Source: Kitasatospora sp. Root107 (lineage in GTDB: Bacteria > Actinomycetota > Actinomycetes > Streptomycetales > Streptomycetaceae). From it: a DNA stretch of 64,000 bases. The stretch is from the NCBI RefSeq assembly GCF_001424875.1, contig NZ_LMCT01000008.1:37394-101393 (forward strand), in the 5' to 3' direction. The notes below the pieces were generated by a model that did no database searches, was not told the DNA's origin, and was given only the letters and a program-made list of their open reading frames with translations. Positions 25,536 through 34,453 of the stretch are shown here, piece after piece (positions within the stretch are counted from its first letter, which is position 1; each line of letters begins with the position of its first letter). Made by a program: the position numbers and the translations under genes.

Positions 25536-26237
25536 GTGACCAGCTTCGTCACCCACCGGGAGCGGGTGCTCGATCCGGCCCTGCCGGTGCTGCAACGGCA
25601 CCGGGAGCTCTGGGTCTGTCTCCATGTCTTCGCGCCGTACGGATTCCACGGCACCTACCACCATCTGACGATCAGTGCCCGGATGCCGCGTGACCTGGAG
25701 ACCGACCCCGACGCGCTGGTCCGCGCGGTGACCGAGCTCGACCGGGCCCGGGTGCTCTGGCAGGCGGCGGAGGCCGGGTACGCGGAGCGGCGCCGGTTCG
25801 AGAAGCGGGAGTTGGGGCTGCGGACGCCGCAGCGGCCCGGGCCCTGGTGGCACGGCGGGCCGATGCAGGCGTGCTACGTGGTGGACGTCCTGTGCCACCC
25901 CGCCCTCGGCCTGCTGGAGTACGTCCACCGCCAGGTGCTGCTGGCCGAGGGGGTCATGCTGCCGGGGTGCCGGCAGTGCGGCGACGAGCGGCCGACGGTG
26001 TCGCGCTCCACCGGGCACGGGTTCGTCGAACTCTGCCAGGGGTGTGCGACGGTGCGGCGCTCCTGCGCCTGCGGCGGGCGGCACGTGCTGCGATCCCGCG
26101 AGCCGGTCGGCTGGCAGAGCCTGCGGCTGCGGGAGCACCTGACGGAGGACGGCCGGCCGCGCGAGACGGGCGGGATCGCGGCGCGGATCGCGCAGTTGGA
26201 ACAGGTGCCGCCGCCGCGGGTTCACCTCGCGGGGTAG
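25536..26237 (+). CDS. Hypothetical protein with C-terminal zinc-ribbon-like cysteines
   Basis: This 233-residue protein matches no family I recognise. The first 120 residues look folded (LWVCLHVFAPYGFHGTYHHL), with a helical middle. The C-terminal third has CRQCGDE, then CQGCATVRRSCACGG, a spacing typical of a structural zinc site. The GTG start overlaps the TGA of a 16-codon reading frame (25489-25539) that could be a coupled leader peptide, though that is weak. It diverges from the RppA-like gene and overlaps the end of the convergent gene by 16 bp. Confidence 0.6.
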   Translation: MTSFVTHRERVLDPALPVLQRHRELWVCLHVFAPYGFHGTYHHLTISARMPRDLETDPDALVRAVTELDRARVLWQAAEAGYAERRRFEKRELGLRTPQRPGPWWHGGPMQACYVVDVLCHPALGLLEYVHRQVLLAEGVMLPGCRQCGDERPTVSRSTGHGFVELCQGCATVRRSCACGGRHVLRSREPVGWQSLRLREHLTEDGRPRETGGIAARIAQLEQVPPPRVHLAG

Positions 26238-26890
26238 CCGGTTTCTTCCAGGTCGTCGGCCAGATCCGCCAGGGTCAGCTCGGGATTGAGGGCGCGGACC
26301 ACCTCGGTGGTCAGTGGCCGCAGCGCCAGCACGTGGCGGACGGCGGCGAGGTCGATCGGGACCTCGTAGTAGTCGGTGGCGAACTCGGCGTACGCCTCCG
26401 CCGAGCGGTCGGTGAGGGACTGGAACATCCAGTCGGCGCCGTCCGGGTCGGGGTGGCCGGGCGGGAGGTCGACGGTGCCGGTGTGCCACTGCTCGTCGGT
26501 GCTCAGCCGCCAGAGTGCGGCGGTGACGGCCGGGAGGCCGTCGTCGGTGAAGGCGGGCTCCTCGGCGCAGGCGCGCAGCGGCTCGGGCACCTCGTCCAGC
26601 ACGCCGGGCCAGACCCGGTCCTCCGCGTACGGGCTCATCGGGGACTCGTGGTCGAAGCCGCGCAGGTAGACGCCGGCGGGGGTGAAGGTGACCGTGTACT
26701 CGTCGCCGGAGCCGTTCTTCATCGAGGCCAACTGCTCACCGGGCGCCCAGTCGGCATCGAAGGAGAAGTAGCGGTCCGGCCACTCGGGGCAGAGGATCGC
26801 GTCCAGCACGGCCAGCGCCCGGCAGTGGTCCCGCAGGACGTCCGGGGCGGGCAGCAGCGGGGCGACATCGTTGGCGGTCATGATGATCAT
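26222..26890 (-). CDS. Hypothetical acidic protein
   Basis: This 222-residue, strongly acidic and soluble protein has no signal peptide or recognised motif. The pattern (DRYFSFDADWAPGEQLASMK, then DEYTVTFTPAGVYLRGFDHE) resembles small streptomycete proteins of immunity/SUKH-like type only in general style, so no function is proposed. Two in-frame ATGs (26890 and 26881) are possible starts. An accgta motif on the plus strand (TACGGT on the coding strand) lies just upstream. Confidence 0.6.
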   Translation of the reverse strand: MIIMTANDVAPLLPAPDVLRDHCRALAVLDAILCPEWPDRYFSFDADWAPGEQLASMKNGSGDEYTVTFTPAGVYLRGFDHESPMSPYAEDRVWPGVLDEVPEPLRACAEEPAFTDDGLPAVTAALWRLSTDEQWHTGTVDLPPGHPDPDGADWMFQSLTDRSAEAYAEFATDYYEVPIDLAAVRHVLALRPLTTEVVRALNPELTLADLADDLEETGYPAR

Positions 26891-26945
26891 CCAACCGTAT
26901 CGCTCCGACAGCGCTCGCCCCGGCCCGGCCCCTGGGCCCCTGCGG

Positions 26946-27389
26946 TCAGTTGAGGCTGTACCAGGGGGACGGGGTCCAGGCCGCGCCGAACGGCAGGGCG
27001 GCGTCCGGGTCGGTCAGGGTGATCCGGATGCCGACCGTCCCCGCCAGGCCGAGCCGGAGGCGGCTGCGGACCAGGGCGAGCATCCCCGTCAGGCCGTACT
27101 TGTTGAGCAGCGAGGTCCGGTAGCAGGCGGTGGTGTCCGGGTCGCAGAGTGCGGCGCGGGCCTGCTGCCGCCCGCCGAGCGGGCGGCCGTGCTGGTCGCA
27201 GGGCTCGACCAGGACGCCCGGGTGGCTCCGGACGTGCCGCACCACCGCCGAGTCGGTCCGGGCCCAGACGCCGAGCGCCGGGCCGTCCGCCACCACCCAG
27301 GTGGTGGCGGTGGCGGCGGTGCCGTCGGGCTCGAAGGTGGTGAGCAACAGGTACTGCTTCTCGGCGAGTTGGTCGCTGGGCAGGCTCAT
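26946..27389 (-). CDS. PPOX-class F420-dependent oxidoreductase-like protein
   Basis: This 147-residue protein has the split-barrel FMN/F420-binding fold. The start AEKQYLLLTTFEPDGTAATA, the strand WVVADGPALGVWARTDSAVV and RHVRSHPGVLVEPCD are typical of actinobacterial PPOX-class F420 proteins. Its substrate is unknown. GGAG stands 6 nt before the ATG. It begins only 11 nt after the cytochrome b gene and is probably co-transcribed with it, which hints at a redox role tied to the respiratory chain. Confidence 0.82.
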   Translation of the reverse strand: MSLPSDQLAEKQYLLLTTFEPDGTAATATTWVVADGPALGVWARTDSAVVRHVRSHPGVLVEPCDQHGRPLGGRQQARAALCDPDTTACYRTSLLNKYGLTGMLALVRSRLRLGLAGTVGIRITLTDPDAALPFGAAWTPSPWYSLN

Positions 27390-27400
27390 CTCACGCTCCG

Positions 27401-28978
27401 TCAGTGCTCGTCGGTGTGGGTGATCTCGCGGTACTGCTCGGCGGTCGGCCGGCTGATCTGGCTGCCGGGGCCGTACCAGGCGCGCGAGGCGCGGACCCGG
27501 ACCTTGGTCAGCAGCCCGGCCCGGCCAGGGAGTTCGGCGGGTGTGTACTGCTCGTGTGCGGTCAGTCGGTGCAACTCGGCCTGTGGCAGCGGCTCGTGGA
27601 GTTCGACGAACTCGCCGTGCGGCAGCCGCTTGATGATGCCCGTCTCCCGGCCGTGCAACACCTTGTCCCGGTCCCGCCGTTGGAGGCCGAGGCACCAGCG
27701 CTTGGTGATCAGGAACACCGCGACCGGCACCACGAACGCCCCGATCCGGACCGCGTAGGTGATGCTGTTCAGCGAGAGGTGCAGGTGGGTGGCGAACAGG
27801 TCGTTGCCACCGCCGGCCAGCAGCACCAGGTACAGGCTGATCCAGGCCGTGCCGAACGCGGTGCGCACGGGCGCGTTACGCGGGCGGTCGAGCAGGTGGT
27901 GCTCCCGCTTGTCCTGGGTGATCCAGCTCTCCACGAACGGGTAGACCGCGATCGCGGCCAGCACCAGCGGGAAGGCCAGGAAGGGGATCAGGATGCCGAG
28001 GTTGAGGGTGTGGCCCCAGAGGCCGACCTCCCAGCCCGGCATCACCCGGATCAGGCCCTCGGCGAAGCCCATGTACCAGTCGGGCTGGGCGTCGGTGGAG
28101 ACCTGGTCGGGGCGGTACGGGCCGTACGCCCAGATCGGGTTGATGGTGGCGATGGCGGAGATCACCGCGATGATGCCGAAGACCAGGAAGAAGAAGCCGC
28201 CGGCCTTGGCCAGGTAGACCGGCATCAGCGGTGAGCCGACCACGTTCTGCTCGGTGCGGCCGGGACCGGCCCACTGGGTGTGCTTGTGGTAGAAGACCAG
28301 GATCAGGTGCGTCACCAGCAGGCCCACGATGATGCCCGGGATCAGCAGCACGTGGATGGTGAAGAACCTCGGCACGATGTCGGTGCCGGGGAACTCGCCG
28401 CCGAACAGGAACATCTGCGCGTAGGTCCCGATCAGCGGCACCGCGAGGGTGACGCCCTCGACGAAGCGGATGCCGGTGCCCGAGAGCAGGTCGTCGGGCA
28501 GTGAGTAGCCGAAGAAGCCGTCCAGCAGTCCGAGGAACAGCATCAGGAAGCCGAACAGCCAGTTGATCTCGCGCGGCTTGCGGAACGCGCCGGTGAAGAA
28601 CACCCGCATCATGTGCACGAACATCGCCGCGACGAAGACCAGCGCGGCCCAGTGGTGGATCTGACGGATCAGCAGCCCGCCGCGCACCTCGAAGCTGATG
28701 TGCATCGTACTGGCGTAGGCCTCCGACATCCGGATGCCGCTCAGCGGGAGGTACGGGCCGTGGTAGACCACCTCGGCCATGCTCGGCTTGAAGAACATCG
28801 TCAGGTAGACGCCGGTCAGGACGATGACGATGAAGCTGTAGAGGCAGATCTCGCCGAGCATGAAGGACCAGTGGTCCGGAAAGATCTTGCGCAGGTTGGT
28901 CCGGGCGATCGTGTAGATGCCCAGCCTGCCGTCCAGCCAGTCCGCCGTGCGGCGCCCCGAGTTCTGACGGGTGGTCAT
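27401..28978 (-). CDS. Cytochrome bc-type cytochrome b subunit (QcrB-like), orphan
   Basis: This 525-residue membrane protein is of the actinobacterial QcrB type, with at least eight helices. Haem-ligating histidines are in MHISFEVRGG, RQIHHWAALVF with FVHMMRVFF, and FFTIHVLLIPG with LLVTHLILVFYHKH. The quinol-site motif appears as PDWYMGF. QcrB normally sits in a qcrCAB operon, but here no Rieske or cytochrome c gene is adjacent. The downstream partner is a PPOX protein and the upstream divergent gene is TetR. It is probably a second, inducible copy. ATG 28978 is the first start in a well-conserved N-terminus. Confidence 0.9.
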   Translation of the reverse strand: MTTRQNSGRRTADWLDGRLGIYTIARTNLRKIFPDHWSFMLGEICLYSFIVIVLTGVYLTMFFKPSMAEVVYHGPYLPLSGIRMSEAYASTMHISFEVRGGLLIRQIHHWAALVFVAAMFVHMMRVFFTGAFRKPREINWLFGFLMLFLGLLDGFFGYSLPDDLLSGTGIRFVEGVTLAVPLIGTYAQMFLFGGEFPGTDIVPRFFTIHVLLIPGIIVGLLVTHLILVFYHKHTQWAGPGRTEQNVVGSPLMPVYLAKAGGFFFLVFGIIAVISAIATINPIWAYGPYRPDQVSTDAQPDWYMGFAEGLIRVMPGWEVGLWGHTLNLGILIPFLAFPLVLAAIAVYPFVESWITQDKREHHLLDRPRNAPVRTAFGTAWISLYLVLLAGGGNDLFATHLHLSLNSITYAVRIGAFVVPVAVFLITKRWCLGLQRRDRDKVLHGRETGIIKRLPHGEFVELHEPLPQAELHRLTAHEQYTPAELPGRAGLLTKVRVRASRAWYGPGSQISRPTAEQYREITHTDEH

Positions 28979-29044
28979 GGCACTCCCCTTGTGCGCGATC
29001 CGTGCAGCCAGTTGAAAACGGGGACTGCCCCCCGCTTCTGGGCG

Positions 29045-29059
29045 CTACTGTAGCAGTAG
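29045..29059. promoter_or_regulatory. Likely TetR operator
   Basis: CTACTG-TAG-CAGTAG is a perfect 6-bp inverted repeat in the 123-bp gap between the cytochrome b gene and the divergent tetR gene. A second, wider inverted repeat (AAACGGGGAC at 29016-29025 against GTCCCCGTTT at 29069-29078) encloses it. Confidence 0.6.
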
Positions 29060-29101
29060 TGGGGAATGGTCCCCGTTTCAGGGATTGGTTAGGGTGAGCA
29101 C

Positions 29102-29755
29102 ATGACGGATCAGCAGGCCACGCCCCGGCGGCGGGACGCCCGGCGCAACCGCGAGGCGCTGGTCGAGGCGGCCGCCGAGCTCTTCGCCCAGCAGGGGCTC
29201 AACACCCCGCTGGACGTGATCGCCCGCCGCGCGGGCGTCGGAAACGCCACCCTCTACCGGCACTTCCCGACCCGGGAGGACCTGATCGGCGAGGTGTTCG
29301 CGACGGCGGGCTCGGTGCTGGCCGAGGCCGGGGAGCAGGCGCTCGCGGGTGAGGACGCCTGGGCCGAGATCGAACGGTACTTCGGCCGGATCTTCGAACT
29401 GGTCGCAGCCAACCGGGGGTTCAACGACCTGGTGACGATGGCCATCCCGAGCGTCCCGGCGCTGGCCGAGATGAGCCACCGGAACGCCGCCACCGTCACC
29501 GCCCTGATGGTCCGGGCGCAGAAGCAGGGCGCCATGCGGCTGGACGTGGTCCCGATGGACCTGCTCTTCCTGCTCGGCCCGCTCTGCCGGGCCGTCCCGG
29601 CCGCCGACGACCTGCGCCCCGGCCTGTGGCGGCGCTACCTGGCCCTGCTGCTGGCCGGATTCCACACCCGGGCCACCGGTCCGCTGACCGAACCGCCGGT
29701 CGGCGAAGAGCAGTTGGACCAGCTCTTCGCCGGGCTCTGGGAGGCGGAGGGGTGA
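29102..29755 (+). CDS. TetR-family regulator
   Basis: This 217-residue regulator has its HTH near residues 15-60 ([20 protein letters not shown], then [20 protein letters not shown]). The C-terminal domain resembles the SbtR-like TetR group ([18 protein letters not shown]). TAGGGT ends 6 nt before the ATG, so the message is probably leaderless. The palindromes in the gap to the divergent cytochrome b gene suggest that it represses both directions. The ligand is unknown. Confidence 0.9.
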   Translation: MTDQQATPRRRDARRNREALVEAAAELFAQQGLNTPLDVIARRAGVGNATLYRHFPTREDLIGEVFATAGSVLAEAGEQALAGEDAWAEIERYFGRIFELVAANRGFNDLVTMAIPSVPALAEMSHRNAATVTALMVRAQKQGAMRLDVVPMDLLFLLGPLCRAVPAADDLRPGLWRRYLALLLAGFHTRATGPLTEPPVGEEQLDQLFAGLWEAEG

Positions 29756-29792
29756 TCGTGCGTCAGCGGGGCACCCGAGTAGGGTCGGCGGC

Positions 29793-30299
29793 ATGACCAG
29801 TGCGCCGGCAGTAGGGGGAGAGATGGCCGAGAGCATCGAGTACGTCAGGTCGGCGGCGGCCGTGGCGACCAGCACCGGTGACGACTACCGGGTGGAGATC
29901 CGGGCCGGACGGCACCAACTCGCCGCCGACGAGCCGGAGTCGGCGGGCGGCGCGGACACCGCGAGCACGCCGGTCGGACTGCTGCTGTCGGCTCTCGGCT
30001 CCTGCACGGCGATCACGCTGCGGATGTACGCGCAGCGCAAGCAGTGGCCGCTGGAGACCGTGCGGGTGCACCTGGGCTACGAGAAGGGCGCGGGAACGGC
30101 GGTGCGGATCACCCGGCGGATCGACCTGGTCGGCGAGCTGGACGAGGCCCAGCGGGCCCGGCTGCTCGACATCGCCGAGCGCACCCCGGTGACCCGGGCG
30201 GTCGGCTCGGCGGCACCCCGATCATCGCCGCCGAGCCGCACCCGGCGCGCAGTCACTCGCCCGCGTAGGCCCGCTGCAGTGCGGCGAGGTCGAACTTGA
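29793..30299 (+). CDS. OsmC-family protein with 3' frameshift
   Basis: The protein is OsmC/Ohr-like up to about residue 137. [26 protein letters not shown] carries the redox-type Cys in SCTA, and [13 protein letters not shown] is near the normal end. OsmC proteins would continue with a GTPI-type end. That sequence ([16 protein letters not shown]) is present in another frame from about 30210, with a stop at 30268. The actual frame instead runs through an Arg/Pro-rich tail to 30299. A small indel near 30205-30212, or a sequencing error, explains this. The second catalytic Cys typical of Ohr is not seen. TAGGGT ends 7 nt before ATG 29793; an ATG at 29823 has a better ribosome site. Confidence 0.75.
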   Translation: MTSAPAVGGEMAESIEYVRSAAAVATSTGDDYRVEIRAGRHQLAADEPESAGGADTASTPVGLLLSALGSCTAITLRMYAQRKQWPLETVRVHLGYEKGAGTAVRITRRIDLVGELDEAQRARLLDIAERTPVTRAVGSAAPRSSPPSRTRRAVTRPRRPAAVRRGRT

Positions 30300-30735
30300 C
30301 CATCTGGAGCATCGCTGCGGTGGCGCGGCCGGCCTTCTCCGGGTCCGGGTCGCTGACCATGTCGAGCAGGGCGGTCGGCGTCACCTGCCAGCAGACCCCG
30401 AACCTGTCCCGCAGCCAGCCGCACTGGATGGCCTGGCCGCCCTCGGTGAGGCGGCTCCAGTAGTAGTCGATCTCCGCCTGGTCGGCGCACGGGATCTGGA
30501 ACGAGACCGCCTCGTTGAAGGTGAACTCCGGCCCGCCGTTGAGGCCGACGAACTTCTGCCCGTTCAGCTCGAACTCCACGGTCACCACCGAACCGGCCGG
30601 TCCTGGACCGGCCTCGGTGTAGTGGCTGGTCCGGCCGCGGCGGGAGTTCTTGAAGATCGACAGGTAGTGCTCGGCGGCCTCCTCGGCCTGCCCGTCGAAC
30701 CACAGACAGGTGGTGAAGCGGTCGTCAGTGGTCAT
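30253..30735 (-). CDS. VOC protein of the PhnB/3-demethylubiquinone methyltransferase-like type
   Basis: This 160-residue PhnB-like VOC protein begins [20 protein letters not shown]. It contains [20 protein letters not shown] and ends with the group's [16 protein letters not shown] plus helix [19 protein letters not shown]. The family is abundant in actinomycetes and its substrates are unclear. ATG 30735 is supported by GGAAGGGC upstream. The 3' end overlaps the frameshifted tail of the OsmC gene. If that frame were restored, the overlap would shrink to 16 bp. Confidence 0.85.
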   Translation of the reverse strand: MTTDDRFTTCLWFDGQAEEAAEHYLSIFKNSRRGRTSHYTEAGPGPAGSVVTVEFELNGQKFVGLNGGPEFTFNEAVSFQIPCADQAEIDYYWSRLTEGGQAIQCGWLRDRFGVCWQVTPTALLDMVSDPDPEKAGRATAAMLQMVKFDLAALQRAYAGE

Positions 30736-30865
30736 ACCGGTGCCCTTCCGACTGGCCTGCCGGTGGCCTTCGGACGCACGCGGCCGGCGGTGCTGCGCCG
30801 AAGCCGGCGCCCGAAAAGTGAGCATAGGACCGAATCGGCACCGTCCGGGTGGACGCCGCGCGGGG

Positions 30866-32056
30866 TCAGCCCCGGCTGTGCGGCCGTGGTGCGGGGAGGG
30901 CGGCGCAGAGGCGGTCCAGTTCCTCCTCGGTGTTGTAGTAGTGGACCGAGGCGCGCACCACCGACTCCAGGCCCCGTTCGGCCAGGTCCCAGCGGGCCGA
31001 GCCGACCGCGGACACCGAGAGGTTGATCCGGCGGGCCCGCAGCTCCCGGACGAGTTCGAGGCTGTCGTGGCCGTCGACGGTCAGGCTGACGATCCCGCAC
31101 TGCCGCAGGCCCCGGTCGTGCATCCGTACGCCGGGCAGGGCCCGGAGCCGGTCCCGCAGGCCGGCCGCCAGTGCGGTGACCCGCTGTTCGATCGCGGGCA
31201 GCCCGAGTTCGAGCGCGTAGTCGACCGCCACCCCGAGCCCGATCCGGCCCGCCACACCGTTCTCCCAGCTCTCGAAACGGCGGGCGTCCTCGCGTACCCG
31301 GTAGGAGTCCGGGCCGGTCCAGACCGCCGACTGCAGGTCCGGGAACGGCGGCTCGAGGCGGTCCTGCAGCCGCTCCGAGCAGTACAGGAAGCCGGTGCCG
31401 CGCGGCCCGCGCAGGTACTTGCGGCCGGGTGCGGTGAGCAGGTCGCAGCCGATCTCCCGGACGTCGACCGGCAGCTGGCCGACCGACTGGCAGGCGTCCA
31501 GCAGGTACAGCACCCCGGCCGCCCGGGCCACCCGGCCGATCTCGGCCGCCGGGTTGACCAGCCCGCTCTGGGTCGGGACATGGGTGACGCCGATCAGCTT
31601 CACCCGCTCGTCCAGCAGCTCGCGCAGCGCCGGTACGGAGATCTGCCCGTGCTCGTCGTCCGGCACCACCTCGATCCGGACCCCGTACCGCTGGGCCGTC
31701 TGCAGATAGGCCATCGCGTTGCTGGCGTACTCCGACCGGCCGGTCAGAATCCGGTCGCCCGGCTGCCAGCGGAGCCCGTAGAACGCCATGTCCCAGGCCC
31801 GGGTGGCGTTCTCCTGCAGGGCGATCTCGTGCGGTCCGGCGCCGATCAGCCGGGCCAGTGCGTCGTAGACGTGCTCGATCCGGTCGGTCTCGGCGATCGC
31901 GGCCTCGTAGCCGCCGCTCTCCTCCTCCAGCCGGAGGTGGCGCACCACCGCGTCCACCACCTGACGCGGCGGCAGGGAGGCACCGGCGTTGTTGAGATGG
32001 GTGACGGCCGTACAGCCCGCCGTGTCCCGCCGGGCCTGTTCGACGTCGATCGGCAC
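30866..32056 (-). CDS. Class V aminotransferase (cysteine desulfurase-like)
   Basis: This 396-residue PLP enzyme of fold type I, class V, carries the cofactor Lys213 in LLTAPGRKYLRGPRGTGFLY. The Asp of LLDACQSVGQ binds the pyridine nitrogen, and HLNNAGASLPP is at the N-terminus. Members include cysteine desulfurases, isopenicillin epimerase-like enzymes and others. No catalytic loop Cys of the SufS type is obvious, so a lyase or epimerase-like role is as likely. The GTG at 32056 has AGGGAGG upstream and is preferred over ATG 32077. It diverges from the FUSC gene. Confidence 0.85.
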   Translation of the reverse strand: MPIDVEQARRDTAGCTAVTHLNNAGASLPPRQVVDAVVRHLRLEEESGGYEAAIAETDRIEHVYDALARLIGAGPHEIALQENATRAWDMAFYGLRWQPGDRILTGRSEYASNAMAYLQTAQRYGVRIEVVPDDEHGQISVPALRELLDERVKLIGVTHVPTQSGLVNPAAEIGRVARAAGVLYLLDACQSVGQLPVDVREIGCDLLTAPGRKYLRGPRGTGFLYCSERLQDRLEPPFPDLQSAVWTGPDSYRVREDARRFESWENGVAGRIGLGVAVDYALELGLPAIEQRVTALAAGLRDRLRALPGVRMHDRGLRQCGIVSLTVDGHDSLELVRELRARRINLSVSAVGSARWDLAERGLESVVRASVHYYNTEEELDRLCAALPAPRPHSRG

Positions 32057-32199
32057 TGTTGCCTCCCTGGGGTCCACCGTTGCTGCTCACCCTAGGCAGG
32101 CGGTCGGCCGGACGCAGGGGAAAGCCCGACGGGGTGTCAGGTGTGTGTGGAAGCACAGGTCGCGCGTCTGTGGCCGGGAATCGAGGGCAGGAGGGGAGA

Positions 32200-33402
32200 A
32201 TGTCCGAGATGCGAGCGATTCTGTCGGCGAACGTACACCAGTATCTCCGCGATCCGGTGGTGCACCTGACCGTCCGGGCCACCCTCGCGGCGACGCTCGC
32301 CTATGCCGTGGCCGTGCAGCTGAGCACCGAGCCCGCGCCGCTCACCGCTCCGCTGACGGCGCTGCTGGTGGTCCAGGTGACGGTCTACTCGACGCTGACC
32401 ACCAGTATCCGCCGGGTCAACTCGGTGGTGGTGGGCGTGCTGATCGCGATCGGCTTCAGTGCCGTGATGGGACTCAGCTGGTGGAGCCTGGGGCTGATCA
32501 TCCTGGCCTCGCTGACGGTCGGTCAGTTCGTCCGGGTGGACGAGTTCGTCAACGAGGTGGCGATCAGCGCGATGCTGGTGCTGGGGGTGACCCGGCTCGC
32601 CAGCCAGGCCTGGGACCGGGTGCTGGAGACCCTGATCGGCGCCGGGGTCGGCCTGCTGTTCAACCTGCTGTTCGCGCCGCCGGTCTGGCTCGACACCGCC
32701 GGCGAGTCGATCGAGGACCTGGCGCGCCGGGCCCGCCACCTGCTGCTGCGGCTCGCCGAACAGCTGCACGGCCCGACCGAGGTGCACCGGGCCGCCGCCC
32801 GGCTGCACGAGGCCCGCGAGCTGGACCAGGCGATCGCCGAGGTGGACGCCGCGCTCCGGCAGGCCGAGGACAGCCTGCGGTTGAACCCGCGGATCTCCGA
32901 GGGCGTGCTCTCCCGGCTGGTGCTGCGCACGGGTCTGGACACCCTGGAGATCTGTGTCGTGGTGATCCGGGTGCTGGCCCGTTCGCTCACCGACCTGGCC
33001 AAGCGGCGCACCGGTGACCAGGGGCTGTTCCCGCCGGACGTGGCGCTCGCGCTGGAGGAGTTGCTCGCCCACATCGGGGGCGCCCTGGTCAGCTTCTCGG
33101 TGCTGGTCACCACCCAGGTCAGCCGCAACGCGGAGGCGGCCGAGCAGCGGCTGGCCGACGAGCTCAGCGCCGCCCTGGCCAGCCGGGAGAACGTCGCCAG
33201 GCTGCTGCTGGAGCAGGTGCGGCAGGATCCGGACGCCTGGCAGCTGCACGGTTCGCTGCTCGCCGAGCTGGACCGGATCCTGGACGAGCTGGATCTCGAA
33301 CACCGGTCCCGCCGCCTGATGGAGGAGCTGGACCGGGCCACCGTGGCCAACCGGGAGCGGTTCACGGTGCTGTACCGGCTGCGCAGGCTGGTCCGGGGCT
33401 GA
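32200..33402 (+). CDS. FUSC-family aromatic acid exporter-like membrane protein
   Basis: This 400-residue protein has an N-terminal block of about six membrane helices (residues 25-165) of FUSC/aromatic-acid-exporter type (LTAPLTALLVVQVTVYSTLT, then SIRRVNSVVVGVLIAI). A long cytoplasmic alpha-helical tail is rich in Glu, Arg and Leu, with coiled-coil character. Such proteins are thought to export aromatic carboxylates. GGAGGGGAGA precedes the ATG. It may be monocistronic and converges on the AraC gene. Confidence 0.83.
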   Translation: MSEMRAILSANVHQYLRDPVVHLTVRATLAATLAYAVAVQLSTEPAPLTAPLTALLVVQVTVYSTLTTSIRRVNSVVVGVLIAIGFSAVMGLSWWSLGLIILASLTVGQFVRVDEFVNEVAISAMLVLGVTRLASQAWDRVLETLIGAGVGLLFNLLFAPPVWLDTAGESIEDLARRARHLLLRLAEQLHGPTEVHRAAARLHEARELDQAIAEVDAALRQAEDSLRLNPRISEGVLSRLVLRTGLDTLEICVVVIRVLARSLTDLAKRRTGDQGLFPPDVALALEELLAHIGGALVSFSVLVTTQVSRNAEAAEQRLADELSAALASRENVARLLLEQVRQDPDAWQLHGSLLAELDRILDELDLEHRSRRLMEELDRATVANRERFTVLYRLRRLVRG

Positions 33403-33417
33403 CGCTCGGTCAGCGGC

Positions 33418-34401
33418 TCAGGCCGGGGTCGAGGTCGGGGTCGAGGTCGGTGCCGGGCCGAAGCGGCGGCGGTACGCCTGGGGGTTGAGGCCGGTCTCGC
33501 GGCGGAGCAGGGCGCGCAGGTTGGCGGCGGTGCCGAGGCCGCTGCGGTGGGCGCCGCGTTCGATCAACCGGCGGGCCAGCGTGAGCCGTTCGCCGGTGAG
33601 CCAGACCAGCGGGGTGGTGCCGAGCTCGGCGCGGAAGCGCCGGTGCAGGGTGGCCTGGCTGACGGCGGCACGGGCCGCCAGGTCGGCCACCGTCAGCGGT
33701 GCGTCCAGCCGCTCCTGGGCCCAGGCCAGCACGGGCCCGAGCGACTCGTCCGGCAGATCGCGGACCGGCCGTTCGACGAACTGCCGTTGCCCGCCGTCCC
33801 GGTGGGCCGCGAAGACCAGCCGGCGGCTGACCGAGTTGGCGATCTCGGCGCCGTGGTCGCGCCGGACCAGGTGCAGGCCGAGGTCGAGGGCGGCGGCGCT
33901 GCCCGCCGAGGTGAGGATGTCGCCGTCGTCGACGAACAGCACGTCGGACTCCAGTCGGACGGCGGGGAACCGGGCCCGGAACGAGTCCGCCCACTGCCAG
34001 TGCGCGGTGGCCCGGCGCCCGTCCAGGACCCCGGCCTCGGCCAGCGTGAAGGCGCCGCTGCAGAAGCCGACCAGCCGCGCCCCGCGCGCGTGCGCCCGGC
34101 GGACGGCGCCGAGCACGGCCGGGCGGCGCGGCACGTCGGTGTCCGGCCGGTTGGGGACGATCAGGGTGTCTGCCGTCTCGGCGGCCGCCAGGTCGGCCAC
34201 GCCGGTGAGGGTGAAGAAGCCGTCCCGCATCAGCGTCTCGGGTGCCGGTGAGCAGAGCTTGAACTCGTAGAGCTCGCGCCCGACTTCGGGCCGACGGAGG
34301 CCGAACACCTCGGTGGCGCAACCGAGCTCGAACGGGTTGGAGTTCTCGTCCACGATGACGACCACGCGGTGCGGCCTGGTGTGCGGGGATTCTTGCGGCA
34401 T
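33418..34401 (-). CDS. GlxA-type AraC-family regulator
   Basis: This 327-residue regulator has an N-terminal DJ-1/PfpI-like domain (VVVIVDENSNPFELGCATEV, and the nucleophile-elbow-like VGFCSGAFTLAEAGVLDG). A C-terminal AraC domain has two HTH motifs (LTVADLAARAAVSQATLHRR, then NLRALLRRETGLNPQAYRRR). The last 15 residues are a Pro-Thr-Ser repeat. It diverges from a cupin gene 52 bp away and probably regulates it. The ligand of the amidase-like domain is unknown. Confidence 0.9.
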   Translation of the reverse strand: MPQESPHTRPHRVVVIVDENSNPFELGCATEVFGLRRPEVGRELYEFKLCSPAPETLMRDGFFTLTGVADLAAAETADTLIVPNRPDTDVPRRPAVLGAVRRAHARGARLVGFCSGAFTLAEAGVLDGRRATAHWQWADSFRARFPAVRLESDVLFVDDGDILTSAGSAAALDLGLHLVRRDHGAEIANSVSRRLVFAAHRDGGQRQFVERPVRDLPDESLGPVLAWAQERLDAPLTVADLAARAAVSQATLHRRFRAELGTTPLVWLTGERLTLARRLIERGAHRSGLGTAANLRALLRRETGLNPQAYRRRFGPAPTSTPTSTPA

Positions 34402-34453
34402 GTGCGATTCCTAGCACTCACGCTGTCGGTCCGCCAAAGGCCAGGATCGGCCC

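Noticed and set aside
33398..33414. Short hairpin GCTGAC/GTCAGC at the end of the FUSC gene.
   Set aside because: Only 6 bp and overlapping the stop; too weak to call a terminator.
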